Shown here: positions 7,778 to 15,672 of the stretch, in pieces
How positions within the stretch are numbered: position 1 is the first letter of the stretch
How the letters are laid out: the number at the start of each line of letters is the position of its first letter
Assembly: GCF_016862195.1 (NCBI RefSeq)
Contig: NZ_BOMM01000068.1
Location: forward strand, 1 to 38,925
DNA: 38,925 nucleotides
From: Paractinoplanes ferrugineus
GTDB lineage: Bacteria > Actinomycetota > Actinomycetes > Mycobacteriales > Micromonosporaceae
Reading direction: 5' to 3'
Program-made: the position numbers and the translations under genes
The notes under the pieces: model-generated
Told to the model about the DNA's origin: nothing
The model's database searches: none
What the model saw: only the letters and a program-made list of their open reading frames with translations

Positions 7778-8354
7778 TCGCGAGGAGGGTGAGCACCGCG
7801 CTGGAGACCAGCGCCGTGCTCAGGCGGCCGCGTTCACCGGTCAGCACCCGGCCGATCAGGGTGCCGCCGCCGGCCAGCAGCAGCTGCCAGCTCGCCGACG
7901 ACAGGAAGGCGCCGGCCACGAACCAGGCACCGCCGCCCGTCCCCGCGCCACCCAGCACGAGCGCGGCGAAATAGATCACCGTGGCCGGGTTCAGCAGGGT
8001 CAGGGCCAGCAGACCGGAATAGGCCCGGGCCGCCGTGGCCGGCTTCGCCGCGCGGCCGTCCCCCGGCGCCCGGAACGCACCGCGGGCTGTCCGGGCGGCC
8101 ATGACCAGCAGAACCATCGCCGCCAGCCACCGGAGCGGCGTGGCGACCGGGGCGATCAGGGAGGCCGCCGCGGCGCCGCCGAGCACCGCGATGCCCGCGT
8201 AGATGCCGTCGGCGGTGGCCGCGCCCAACCCCGCCGCCGCACCCACCCGCAGGCCGGTGCGCGCGGACAGTCCCGCGATCAGGACACCGATGGCCCCCAC
8301 CGGCACGGCGACCCCGTAGCCGGCGATCACGCCGGCCAGGAACGGCGCGCTCAC
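7755..8354 (-). CDS. LysE/RhtB-family exporter
   Basis: A 199-residue, very hydrophobic protein with about six predicted transmembrane helices, consistent with the LysE/RhtB amino-acid or small-metabolite exporter family. It starts MSAPFLAGVIAGYGVAVPVG; the proline-glycine loop in the first helix (AVPVGAIGVLI) corresponds to the family's PGP-type motif, although the exact PGP is not kept. The segment LLALTLLNPATVIYFAAL matches the family's central NP motif. The GTG start overlaps the TGA of a small upstream ORF as GTGA. The 3' end overlaps the convergent alkylation repair gene by 23 nt. The substrate is unknown. Confidence 0.82.
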   Translation of the reverse strand: MSAPFLAGVIAGYGVAVPVGAIGVLIAGLSARTGLRVGAAAGLGAATADGIYAGIAVLGGAAAASLIAPVATPLRWLAAMVLLVMAARTARGAFRAPGDGRAAKPATAARAYSGLLALTLLNPATVIYFAALVLGGAGTGGGAWFVAGAFLSSASWQLLLAGGGTLIGRVLTGERGRLSTALVSSAVLTLLAIRLLTSA

Positions 8355-8452
8355 GACAGCTGCTGGGCGACGATCCCTTCGACGACGCGAGTCTGCTGCC
8401 GCCCGGCCCGTCCGGCCGCCGCGACAGAGACTCCGGTGGGCTTCAGCAGCAT
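8351..8452 (-). CDS. Possible 33-residue ORF coupled to the exporter
   Basis: A short frame encoding MLLKPTGVSVAAAGRAGRQQ and 13 more residues, with an in-frame GTG at 8458 two codons upstream. Its TGA overlaps the GTG of the LysE-family gene as GTGA, the same arrangement seen at real junctions in this window, and it begins 46 nt after the stop of the NACHT gene on the same strand. The peptide is basic and Ala/Gly/Arg-rich, has no membrane helix and matches nothing I recognise. It could be a translated leader that couples translation of the exporter, or just non-coding sequence. Confidence 0.35.
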   Translation of the reverse strand: MLLKPTGVSVAAAGRAGRQQTRVVEGIVAQQLS

Positions 8453-8498
8453 GGTCACGCCGCCATCATCGGGTCCGCCACCGGCCGGCGCCAGCGAT

Positions 8499-11400
8499 TT
8501 ACGGGTTGTCGTTCAGCCAGTCGTCGACGCGCTCGTCCACGTGCGTCAGCGCGGCCTCCACGGCGGAGACGGTGTCCGGCATCGCCGCCAACGCCACCAG
8601 CGCCGAGCGCAGCTGCTCCGAGCCCGCCGCCAGCCAACTGAACTCGTCGAACGCCGTGTGCAGATCGGCCCGCCATCGGTCGGTCCCGGTCCGCAGCCCG
8701 GCCAGCAACACCCGGAAGGACTCCAACTCGCCCCGGATCTCGTCCGGCGACGCCTGGCTGCGCGTGCGGTTCAGCTTGCCGACCACGTCCGGCCCGCGGC
8801 GCGGCCGTTGAAGCAGGGCGACCGCCCGGACAACCGCGGCCAGCAGCCCGGGGGGATCGGAGGTGACCGGCGCCGCCCGGACGAACTCCAGGACGAGCTC
8901 GGCGATCTTCGGGGTGCTCGGATCATCGCGCCCGGCGCGGTCGAGGACGGTGGCCGCGGTGCGCAGCCACACCTCGGCGGTCCCGATCGCCCTGGCCGCG
9001 GTCTCGTAGAGGACCAGGTGCGCGGCTTCGATCGGGGCGTCGTGGTGTGCCGTCAACGCGAGCAGGAGCTGATCGGTGTACTCGTGCTGCCACTTCTCCC
9101 CGGCGAACCGGTCGGCGAAGACCAGGCATCGACGGTAGGCGGCAGTCATCCGGTCGGCGGCAAGGTGGCTCGAGGGCAAGAGCCAGATCGTCGACAACGC
9201 GTGGGCGGCCGACTCGACCGTCCCCTCGGGCTCGGACCAGAAGATCCGGGTGGTGAGACTCAGCTTCGTGGTGGCCCACGGCTCGAGGTTGTGGCGCATG
9301 AGCTCGTTGTTCACGCCGCCCTCGAAGTGCAGCCGCCGGCTCTGGGTCGGCCAGTCGAGGCCGCCGACGAAGAACCTCTCGGACGACTGCGGCCCGCCGA
9401 TCAGCCAGCGCGCATCGGGCAACGGGACCGCCGACGTCCCGTCACCGACGGTGAGTCGCACGTCCCGGCCGCGCGGGCCGTCGCACCGCTCGACCACGAA
9501 CGTCTCGGCGAGAGTGCCCCATCCCTCGTCGTCGAGTTGGGCGTGCCAGAGCATCGCGTGGTCGTGCCACTGCCGGAACGGGGTCGGCTCAGCCGGCGCG
9601 ACGAGGTCGCTGAAGAGCAGACCACCCGACGTGACGACCGCGAGCAGGGTGAGGTTGACGGTGTAGGCGGCGAACCGGGCCGCCACGTTGCGCCCCGGCA
9701 CCGGCTGATAGGCCGAGACCGGCCAGGCACCGTCGCGTCCGCCCTGCCGGAAGATCCGGACCAGCACGTCGGTCCACCGCTGCCGCTCGCCGGCGGTGAG
9801 CCCGGCCGCCATCTCGGTCAGGAAGGTGACGATCGGTGCCCGGCTGGTCAGGGACACCTGGGACAGCAGGTCGGTCATCAGGTCGTTGCCGGTCGGCGGC
9901 CGGACCGCGACGGTGACCGCGTCGCGGGCGACCGCCTCGGCCAGCAGCTGCCAGGTGAAGCGGGCGACCAGGTATTCCGCGAAGGTCGCGTGCAGGAACT
10001 CGTAGGTCCGCCTCGGCTGTCCGCCGCGGATCGCCTGCGCCCGGTGGAGGAAGAAGAAACGGCCGAAGATCAGCTCGGACTCGCCGGGCGGCTCGCCGAG
10101 GGTGGCGGCGAGGTCGCCGGTCACCGCGCTCTCGCCGACCCACTGGGCGGAGCGGTTCAGCATGGCGAAAGCCACCACCGCCAGCCGGGTCAGTTCCCGG
10201 GCGGCATCCGGTTCGAGGGCGGCCGGCGACAGCTTCGGATCCGCCTTCGCGGCCTCCCGCCGGGCGAAGCCGAGGAGCAGTTGCTCGTAGAGCTCGCCGG
10301 TGGTCAGCCGGCCACGGCCGCGCAGGGCGTTGGCGTCGCTGTCGTAGAGGGCCAGCATGAGCAGCAGCAACGGCTGCCCGGCCAGGTCGGGATGGGCGAG
10401 CACGGCGTCCGGATCGAGCGGGGTGCAACCGCGTACGGCCAGGTTGGTCGCGTTTGTCTCGTTCCACATCCCGACCCAGCTGCGGATCCGTGGTTCGTCG
10501 AACGGCTGGAGCCGCATCAGCAGCGTCTCGGGTGGTAGCGCGGCCCGGTCGGCCACGCTGATCCGGCTCGTCACGATGACCGCGGCGGCTCGGCCCTGCT
10601 CCTGCTCCCGCTGCTGGAACTCGGCCACCTTCTGCAGGAAGTCGGTCTGGCTCACCCCGGTGGCCTGCAACAACTCGTCGAAGCCGTCGAAGAGCACGAC
10701 CGGCAGGGCCTCGGTGGAGCGGGCCAGCTGCGCCCACGCCGCCTCCTCGGTGGTGGCGGCCATGATCGCCTGCTCGATCTGCTGGTGCAGGAGCACCGAG
10801 CTGTCGACGTCGCGCAGGGGCACGCGGATCGGCAGGAAGCGGGTCTCGGACAGGCGGGCGGCGAGGATCCGGGTCAGCACCGACTTGCCCGCGCCGGGCT
10901 GGCCGAGCACCAGCAACGGGGCGCGCAGTGCTCGCGGGGAGCCCAGGAAGCCGGCCAGGAAACGGTCGATGTCGTGGCGCACCTCGACGTCCTGCCACGT
11001 CGCCTCGTCGGCCGGGGAGCGGGTGGCGGACCGCTCGGCGACCTGGAAGGCGGGCGGGATGTAGGCCCGGTCCAGCGTCGGCACGTCGAGGCCGTCGGGC
11101 AGGTCGACCGACTCGACGATGCGGTGCCGGAGCATGGCCGCGTGGGCGCGGCGCAGGGCGTCCGGCACGCCGTCGGCCCGGGTCGCCCGGGCCACACCGC
11201 TCAGCAGCCGCTCGAGTTCGCGCAGCGACGGTTCCAGCATGTCGAGACGCTGCTCGACGAGCTGCTGGTGGCGGCGGTCGATCCACAGTGCCATGTCCGG
11301 GCACTCCGCGGAGAGGTCGAGCAGCATCTGTTCGTACCGCTGGCGCGCCCGCCGCCCGCCGGCGGTGATCTCGCCGTGCAGGACGTTGCGCTCGCCGTCG

Positions 11401-11927
11401 CTGAGGTCGTCGAACGGGGCGAGGCCGCTGAGGAAGCGGAACAGGCTCGCCGAGAGGCTCGCGTAGAAGGTGTCCAGCTCGGCGAGGTACCGCTCGTGCG
11501 GGATGTGCGGCTCGGGCAGCGCGACCCCGGCCCGCAGCGCCGCCGTCGTGAGGTCGCGCGCGCCGGTGACGTCGTGGCCGGCGAGCCGCAGCTGATCCTC
11601 GCCGGTGAGCCGGGCCCAGTCGAGGTCGACGTCGGAGATCGCGTCGAAGTAGGCCGCCACCACGACGATCGTGTGCGCGGCCGCCAGTCGCTCGGTGCGG
11701 TCCCGCCGCCCCGAGCCGACCATGGCGCGCGCGGCCTTGGCGGCCAGCTCGCCGGAGACCCGGGCCAGTTCGGCCCGGAGATCAAGCAGACCCAGCAACT
11801 GAGGTACGGCGATGGCCGCGCCCGCCAGCACACCCCCGGTGATCGTGTCGAGCCGCCGGAAGGCCGCCGACTCCGGGCCGCCACCCAATATCCGCACCGC
11901 ATCGGCATAACTGATCGTCTTCGCCAC
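8499..11927 (-). CDS. NACHT-domain STAND NTPase, candidate anti-phage protein
   Basis: A 1142-residue protein with a central NACHT NTPase. Walker A is GQPGAGKS (342-349, K348) and Walker B is VVLFDGFDEL with D414 and the D417-E418 pair; a sensor-like VIVTSRI follows. Residues 1-330 are an alpha-helical N-terminal domain whose opening MAKTISYADAVRILGGG recalls the actinobacterial NACHT N-terminal helical domain (NNH7-like); it has a hydrophobic segment at about 28-47 that might insert into membranes. The C-terminal half (about 650-1142) shows no obvious LRR, TPR or WD repeats. Bacterial NACHT proteins are NLR relatives shown to sense phage proteins and cause abortive infection; such a role is inference here. 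The start is GTG 11927, with weak AACAAT 7 nt upstream. A 33-residue ORF and an exporter follow on the same strand. Confidence 0.88.
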   Translation of the reverse strand: MAKTISYADAVRILGGGPESAAFRRLDTITGGVLAGAAIAVPQLLGLLDLRAELARVSGELAAKAARAMVGSGRRDRTERLAAAHTIVVVAAYFDAISDVDLDWARLTGEDQLRLAGHDVTGARDLTTAALRAGVALPEPHIPHERYLAELDTFYASLSASLFRFLSGLAPFDDLSDGERNVLHGEITAGGRRARQRYEQMLLDLSAECPDMALWIDRRHQQLVEQRLDMLEPSLRELERLLSGVARATRADGVPDALRRAHAAMLRHRIVESVDLPDGLDVPTLDRAYIPPAFQVAERSATRSPADEATWQDVEVRHDIDRFLAGFLGSPRALRAPLLVLGQPGAGKSVLTRILAARLSETRFLPIRVPLRDVDSSVLLHQQIEQAIMAATTEEAAWAQLARSTEALPVVLFDGFDELLQATGVSQTDFLQKVAEFQQREQEQGRAAAVIVTSRISVADRAALPPETLLMRLQPFDEPRIRSWVGMWNETNATNLAVRGCTPLDPDAVLAHPDLAGQPLLLLMLALYDSDANALRGRGRLTTGELYEQLLLGFARREAAKADPKLSPAALEPDAARELTRLAVVAFAMLNRSAQWVGESAVTGDLAATLGEPPGESELIFGRFFFLHRAQAIRGGQPRRTYEFLHATFAEYLVARFTWQLLAEAVARDAVTVAVRPPTGNDLMTDLLSQVSLTSRAPIVTFLTEMAAGLTAGERQRWTDVLVRIFRQGGRDGAWPVSAYQPVPGRNVAARFAAYTVNLTLLAVVTSGGLLFSDLVAPAEPTPFRQWHDHAMLWHAQLDDEGWGTLAETFVVERCDGPRGRDVRLTVGDGTSAVPLPDARWLIGGPQSSERFFVGGLDWPTQSRRLHFEGGVNNELMRHNLEPWATTKLSLTTRIFWSEPEGTVESAAHALSTIWLLPSSHLAADRMTAAYRRCLVFADRFAGEKWQHEYTDQLLLALTAHHDAPIEAAHLVLYETAARAIGTAEVWLRTAATVLDRAGRDDPSTPKIAELVLEFVRAAPVTSDPPGLLAAVVRAVALLQRPRRGPDVVGKLNRTRSQASPDEIRGELESFRVLLAGLRTGTDRWRADLHTAFDEFSWLAAGSEQLRSALVALAAMPDTVSAVEAALTHVDERVDDWLNDNP

Positions 11928-12009
11928 GACACCGATTGTTGCGGCGCGACCCCACTCCCGTCAGCCCCCGTGGTGGCTCGCATCGCTGCGGTGGGCACCC
12001 CGGCCTGGA

Positions 12010-12015
12010 TAAGGT
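12010..12015 (+). promoter_or_regulatory. -10 hexamer TAAGGT, leaderless
   Basis: TAAGGT ends 7 nt before the ATG at 12023 and no Shine-Dalgarno sequence is present. This favours the ATG at 12023 over an upstream in-frame extension to 11936. Confidence 0.5.
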
Positions 12016-12022
12016 CCGGGAC

Positions 12023-12718
12023 ATGAGCGTGGTTGGCGAGCTGATTCTGGTACGACACGGGCAGAGCCTGGCTAATGTGGCATTTCCGGCAGCGGACGAG
12101 CGGGGGCTCCTCGAGGCCGAGGTGAGCGGGCGGGACGCCGAGGTGCCGCTCACCGACATCGGCGAGGCGCAGGCCGCCGCGGTCGGCTCCTGGCTGGCGG
12201 CACTCGCGCCGGAGCAACTCCCGCAGATCGTGATCACCTCCCCCTACCTGCGCGCCCGCGAGACCTGGCGGATCGCCGCCGAGACCGCCGGCCTGGACCT
12301 GCCGAAGCCGGTCACCGACGACCGCCTCGTCGACCGCCTCCTGGGCGAGCTCGAGATGCTCACCCGGGCGGCGGTGGCGCAGCGTTTCCCCGGCGAGGCG
12401 GACCGGCGCGCCGAGGCCGGCGAATACCGTTACGCCCCGCCCGGCGGCGAGTCGTTCGCCGACGTCGAGGCCCGCCTCGCCGCGTTCCTGCTCGACCTCA
12501 ACCGCAAGCACGCCGGCGAACGCGTGGTCGTGGTCGCCCACGACGCCGTCGTGCTGATGATGCGGGCCGTCATCCAGAACCTGCGGTGGGACGAGGTCAT
12601 CGAGATGGAGAGGGCCGAAGGCACCGTCCGCAACGCCTCGATCTCCCAGTTCCTGGAGCGCGCCGGCCACCTCGAGCTGGTCCGCTACAACTTCGTCGAC
12701 CACCTGCCCTCACTCTGA
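12023..12718 (+). CDS. Histidine phosphatase (phosphoglycerate mutase-like) family protein
   Basis: A 231-residue member of the branch-1 histidine phosphatase superfamily. The phospho-accepting motif LVRHGQS gives R11, H12 and G13; the distal catalytic histidine is H173 in VVVVAHDAV. The middle contains LTDIGEAQA and SPYLRARETW, both typical of cofactor-independent phosphatases and PGM-like enzymes. The substrate cannot be inferred: this class covers sugar, nucleotide and protein phosphatases. The start at 12023 is supported by a -10 hexamer at leaderless spacing and by the motif lying 10 residues from the N-terminus, as usual. It is divergent from the NACHT gene, with starts 95 nt apart, and overlaps the convergent MDMPI-domain gene by 9 nt. 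Confidence 0.9.
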   Translation: MSVVGELILVRHGQSLANVAFPAADERGLLEAEVSGRDAEVPLTDIGEAQAAAVGSWLAALAPEQLPQIVITSPYLRARETWRIAAETAGLDLPKPVTDDRLVDRLLGELEMLTRAAVAQRFPGEADRRAEAGEYRYAPPGGESFADVEARLAAFLLDLNRKHAGERVVVVAHDAVVLMMRAVIQNLRWDEVIEMERAEGTVRNASISQFLERAGHLELVRYNFVDHLPSL

Positions 12719-13465
12719 CGGTTGCCACTCGAGCAGCTCGGCCAGCACCGCCCGGTCACCGTCGACGCGCAGGTCGTCGAACGGGATGCGCCCGTAGAGG
12801 GCCAGGACCAGCTCACTGGCCGAGCTGTGCACGGTGGCCAGCGGCTCCCCGCTGGCGGGCGGGTCGAGCCGGGCCCCCGACGGCGACAGGTCGAGAATCC
12901 AGGACGGCCCCTCGGTGGCGGCGAAGGTGATCCGCGCCGGCCGGTTGGGCCACGGCCCACTGGCCCCGAGGCCGACCTCGATGAACTCGGCCACCCCGTC
13001 GACGGCGATCGCGGCCGGCAGCGGCTGCGGCTTGCCGACCGACTCCTGCGCGTCGTAGGCGTGCACAGCCGCCTCCTGCACCTGATGCCGCGCGATGGCC
13101 CCGGCCGTCATCGGCGCCCCGGACGCACCCCACCAGGCCCAGGCCGGCGAATCAGGCCCGGCCACCCGAAGCGCGTCGATCAGCAGACGGGTCGACTCCC
13201 CGAACCACTCCAGCAGGTCTCCCTGCGGCTCGAAACCACCCCGCTGCTCCTCCCCGGGCGGCGCCGACGGATCGGCGAGCCTGGTGGTGACCGCCCAGAA
13301 CCGCTGCACCCCGCTGATGTGCGCGACAAGGTCCTGAAGCGTCCAGTCAGGACACCCCGGCACCCGCACACCGAAGTCGGGCGCCGCGGCCGCGGCCTCC
13401 CGAAGCACCTCCGACCGGTCCTCGATCTGCCCCAGTAGCTGCTCGAACGGCACAGTGTCAGTCAT
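12710..13465 (-). CDS. Maleylpyruvate isomerase/DinB-fold family mycothiol-dependent protein
   Basis: A 251-residue protein of the actinobacterial MDMPI-N/DinB-fold family (TIGR03083-like). The metal triad expected from mycothiol-dependent maleylpyruvate isomerase is visible: H49 in LVAHISGVQ, then E131 and H135 in the segment HQVQEAAVHAYD, with the E-x3-H spacing kept. The PDWTLQDLVAH segment (39-49) is the strongest family signature. The C-terminal region (about 180-251) is the second alpha/beta domain of the family. The substrate is not identifiable; family members use mycothiol as thiol cofactor or are of unknown role. ATG 13465 has no clear ribosome site; TAGAAC 6 nt upstream may be a weak leaderless -10. 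Confidence 0.85.
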   Translation of the reverse strand: MTDTVPFEQLLGQIEDRSEVLREAAAAAPDFGVRVPGCPDWTLQDLVAHISGVQRFWAVTTRLADPSAPPGEEQRGGFEPQGDLLEWFGESTRLLIDALRVAGPDSPAWAWWGASGAPMTAGAIARHQVQEAAVHAYDAQESVGKPQPLPAAIAVDGVAEFIEVGLGASGPWPNRPARITFAATEGPSWILDLSPSGARLDPPASGEPLATVHSSASELVLALYGRIPFDDLRVDGDRAVLAELLEWQPSE

Positions 13466-13548
13466 GCCCTGGTTCTACCACCGGGGTATGACAGTTGCCC
13501 TCGGTATCTACAGTGGTCACTCCGAGGCGCCGTCGGGACGGACGGGTG

Positions 13549-14262
13549 ATGCCGCGATCGAGGCCCCACCACAGCGACGGCGAGCCTCCCGAAGACGGTG
13601 GCAGCCCGGCACACCCTCGTTCGTCAGGCGACGGAGGCGGCCCCGACAGCGTCGCCGCGCTGCAAGAGGTGACGCTGGCCCGGATCCAGCAGGGACACCT
13701 CGGCGGTGACCGAGGAACGGGGGCTCGAGCCGCCGCCGCTGCGCCACCGCTGAGTCCCGAGGACGCCGAGCTCAGCCTTTGGGAGGCGATACACGCCAGG
13801 ACGGGCGAAGAGCCGCCGACAATCAAGTTCACTGCCAACGATGCGGCCTATACCGGGGCTCACACGCTGGAACGGCACGGTCCGGACATTCCGCTGCGGC
13901 GAGATCCCGGCCGGAAGACGATCGAGGGCCGCATCTACAAGGACTACGGCTGGGACAAATGGGCCAGCGGATCTTTCAAGTGGAACGACCACACGACTCT
14001 GCACCGGACCGTGAACGACTACGTTCAGAACAACTGGGAGCGGATTCGCAGCAACCTGGCTGTCAACGGCGAGCACGAAGATGTGTTCGACGCCGGCCAC
14101 GCGATCGGCGAAGGCTTCGTCAATGCGGGGATGTTCGGTGCCGGCCCCAGACAAGCGCAGTATTCGGTCACCAGCACGGTGCGGATCGTCATCCAACTCG
14201 ATCTTGGAACCGATCCCCCGCAACCGTTCATCGTGACGGCGTTCCCCACCGGATTAGGGTGA
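13549..14262 (+). CDS. Putative RNase A-like toxin domain protein (CdiA-CT type)
   Basis: A 237-residue protein whose C-terminal part (about 100-237) resembles the bacterial CdiA-CT RNase A-like toxin fold. It begins with a catalytic-type histidine (H105 in GAHTLERHG), has an arginine 12 residues on (R117), a middle SGSFKWND...TVNDYVQNNWERI segment like the S/T-F...V-N stretch of the family, and ends in VRIVIQLDL...FIVTAFPTG. In the Yersinia toxin His, Arg, Thr and Tyr are important; here T230 is kept but the Tyr position is F232. Residues 1-90 are Pro/Gly/Arg-rich and disordered-looking, with no signal peptide, WXG100 or delivery domain. In-frame TTG 13495 and GTG 13513 are alternative starts. 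The stop lies 4 nt before a small ORF, the usual place for immunity. Function is inferred from pattern only. Confidence 0.6.
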   Translation: MPRSRPHHSDGEPPEDGGSPAHPRSSGDGGGPDSVAALQEVTLARIQQGHLGGDRGTGARAAAAAPPLSPEDAELSLWEAIHARTGEEPPTIKFTANDAAYTGAHTLERHGPDIPLRRDPGRKTIEGRIYKDYGWDKWASGSFKWNDHTTLHRTVNDYVQNNWERIRSNLAVNGEHEDVFDAGHAIGEGFVNAGMFGAGPRQAQYSVTSTVRIVIQLDLGTDPPQPFIVTAFPTGLG

Positions 14263-14266
14263 CCCT

Positions 14267-14650
14267 ATGGACCTCTCGCGTCTTCCCGAACCGCTGCGCC
14301 GGGCCGTCGAGGAACGGTTGGCCCGGCCGCCCATGGAGACAGCGAGTCGCTTCTTGGGTGCCCATTTCAACGACGCGGAAACCCTTCCGGAAGCCCGCGC
14401 CGGTCTGGAGAGACTGGCGCAGACGAACATCCGCGTCCACCAGGAGGCGCTGCGCGCCCTCGAGGCGGTCATCGCCGATCCGCCGAGCGAGCCGAATGCC
14501 GTGGCGCGCCTCGTCGCCTGGGACGCGAACTGGGGTCTCGACGACGAGTCGGATGCCGGGGCGCTCGCGTTCCTGCGTACGGTCGCTCAGATGCTTCGTG
14601 AGGTCATCGCGCAAGCGCCGCCGAGTGCGCAACGCTGGCGCTGGGAATGA
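14267..14650 (+). CDS. Candidate immunity protein for the RNase A-like toxin
   Basis: A 127-residue, predicted mostly alpha-helical, acidic cytosolic protein with no recognised domain, starting MDLSRLPEPLRRAVEERLA. It follows the putative toxin gene by 4 nt on the same strand and ends at a strong hairpin, so the two form a compact bicistron. TAGGGT at 14255-14260 ends 6 nt before its ATG and could give it a separate leaderless promoter, which would suit an antitoxin needed in excess; AGGGTGA could instead act as a ribosome site. The immunity role is inferred only from position, size and charge. Confidence 0.5.
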   Translation: MDLSRLPEPLRRAVEERLARPPMETASRFLGAHFNDAETLPEARAGLERLAQTNIRVHQEALRALEAVIADPPSEPNAVARLVAWDANWGLDDESDAGALAFLRTVAQMLREVIAQAPPSAQRWRWE

Positions 14651-14653
14651 GAA

Positions 14654-14683
14654 ACGCCGGGAGTGGCGGACCACCCCCGGCGT
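14654..14683. terminator. Bidirectional hairpin terminator
   Basis: ACGCCGGG (14654-14661) pairs with CCCGGCGT (14676-14683), and inside it GTGG pairs with CCAC across a CGGA loop, with one A-C mismatch. This 12-bp stem lies between two convergent genes (candidate immunity gene and sufT) and could end both transcripts. There is no T-run, as is common in actinobacteria. Confidence 0.7.
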
Positions 14684-14695
14684 GACGCACGCAGA

Positions 14696-15205
14696 TCAGA
14701 CGTTGAAGCCGAGGGCTCGCAGCTGCTCTCGCCCGTCGTCGGTGATTTTGTCGGGGCCCCACGGGGGGAGCCACACCCAGTTGATGCGGAAGTCGTCGAC
14801 CAGGCCGCCGCCCGGGCCGGTGGTCAGGGCGGCTCGGGTCTGCTCCTCGATGACGTCGGTGAGGGGGCAGGCCGCGGACGTCAGGGTCATGTCGAGGGTG
14901 ACCACGTTGTCGTCGTCGACGTGGGTGCCGTAGACGAGGCCCAGGTCGACCACGTTGATACCGAGTTCGGGGTCGACGACGTCCTTCATCGCTTCCTCGA
15001 TGTCGTCGGCGCTCGGCTTCGGCCTGGTGGCGGTCGGGGTGGGCAGCGCCTCCGGGCCGGTGGCCACCGGGCCGGGCTCAGGGGCGATGACGCCGGCGTC
15101 GACGGCGGCCTGGCGTTCGGCCTCCACCGCGGCGTCGACCGCCAGGTCGGACTTCCACGCGGGTTCCTCGGTGGAGAATCCGTCGGCTTTCACGGTGTCG
15201 GTCAT
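14696..15205 (-). CDS. sufT: Metal-sulfur cluster assembly factor SufT (DUF59)
   Basis: A 169-residue protein with an Ala/Pro-rich N-terminal extension (about 1-65) and a C-terminal MIP18/DUF59 domain. Recognisable pieces are VVDPELGINVVDLGLVYG, the cysteine-containing SAACPLTDVIEEQ, and the terminal WVWLPPWGPDKITDDG. SufT-type proteins assist maturation or delivery of Fe-S clusters to target enzymes. The ATG at 15205 overlaps the TGA of sufU as ATGA, and GGAGGGG lies just upstream within sufU, so the start is firm; an in-frame extension into sufU was rejected. It is the last gene of the suf operon before a hairpin terminator. Confidence 0.9.
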   Translation of the reverse strand: MTDTVKADGFSTEEPAWKSDLAVDAAVEAERQAAVDAGVIAPEPGPVATGPEALPTPTATRPKPSADDIEEAMKDVVDPELGINVVDLGLVYGTHVDDDNVVTLDMTLTSAACPLTDVIEEQTRAALTTGPGGGLVDDFRINWVWLPPWGPDKITDDGREQLRALGFNV

Positions 15206-15672
15206 CGTGCCCCTCCTGTGCCTTCCGGGACCTGCTCGGCGCTCACGTCGACGCCGGCACGTGCCGCTGCGTCCTTCAAAGCCATCCACGGCAGCAGCGC
15301 GCATTTCACGCGAGCCGGGAACTTGGCCACGCCGGCGAACGCGATCGCGTCCTGCAGGACGTCCTCGTCCGGTTCGACCTGGCCGCGTCCCTGCATCAGC
15401 GCGACGAACGCCTCGTGGACGACCGCGATCTCGCCGGCGGTCTTGCCGACGAGCAGTTCATGCATGACGGACGCGGAGGCCTGACTGATCGAGCACCCGA
15501 GTCCGTCGTAGGAGATGTCGGAGAAGTCGGCCGGAACCCGCACGGTGATCTCGTCGCCGCACGTCGGGTTCACGTGGTGGGCTTCGCCGTCGTAGGGGTC
15601 GCGCAGGCCACGCCCGTGCGGATGCTTGTAGTGGTCCAGGATGATCTCCTGGTACAGCGCGTCGAGCATCAT
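15202..15672 (-). CDS. sufU: Fe-S assembly sulfur-transfer protein SufU
   Basis: A 156-residue IscU-like SufU protein, the zinc-dependent sulfur acceptor that takes persulfide sulfur from SufS. Three conserved cysteines are present: C38 in NPTCGD, C60 in LGCSISQAS and C124 in RVKCALLPW, with D40 as the expected additional zinc ligand. Typical SufU features are the DHYKHPHGRG N-terminal stretch and the insertion between C60 and C124 that separates SufU from IscU. The ATG at 15672 overlaps the sufS TGA by one base (TGATG), with a second ATG directly after it; GGAAGGTG in the 3' end of sufS is a suitable ribosome site. Confidence 0.95.
   Translation of the reverse strand: MMLDALYQEIILDHYKHPHGRGLRDPYDGEAHHVNPTCGDEITVRVPADFSDISYDGLGCSISQASASVMHELLVGKTAGEIAVVHEAFVALMQGRGQVEPDEDVLQDAIAFAGVAKFPARVKCALLPWMALKDAAARAGVDVSAEQVPEGTGGAR

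Noticed and set aside
7710..10538. Very long plus-strand open frame (about 940 codons) opposite the NACHT gene
   Set aside because: It is antisense to a gene with clear NACHT motifs; the translation is low-complexity, rich in Arg, Gly and Gln, as expected for the complementary strand of high-GC coding sequence.
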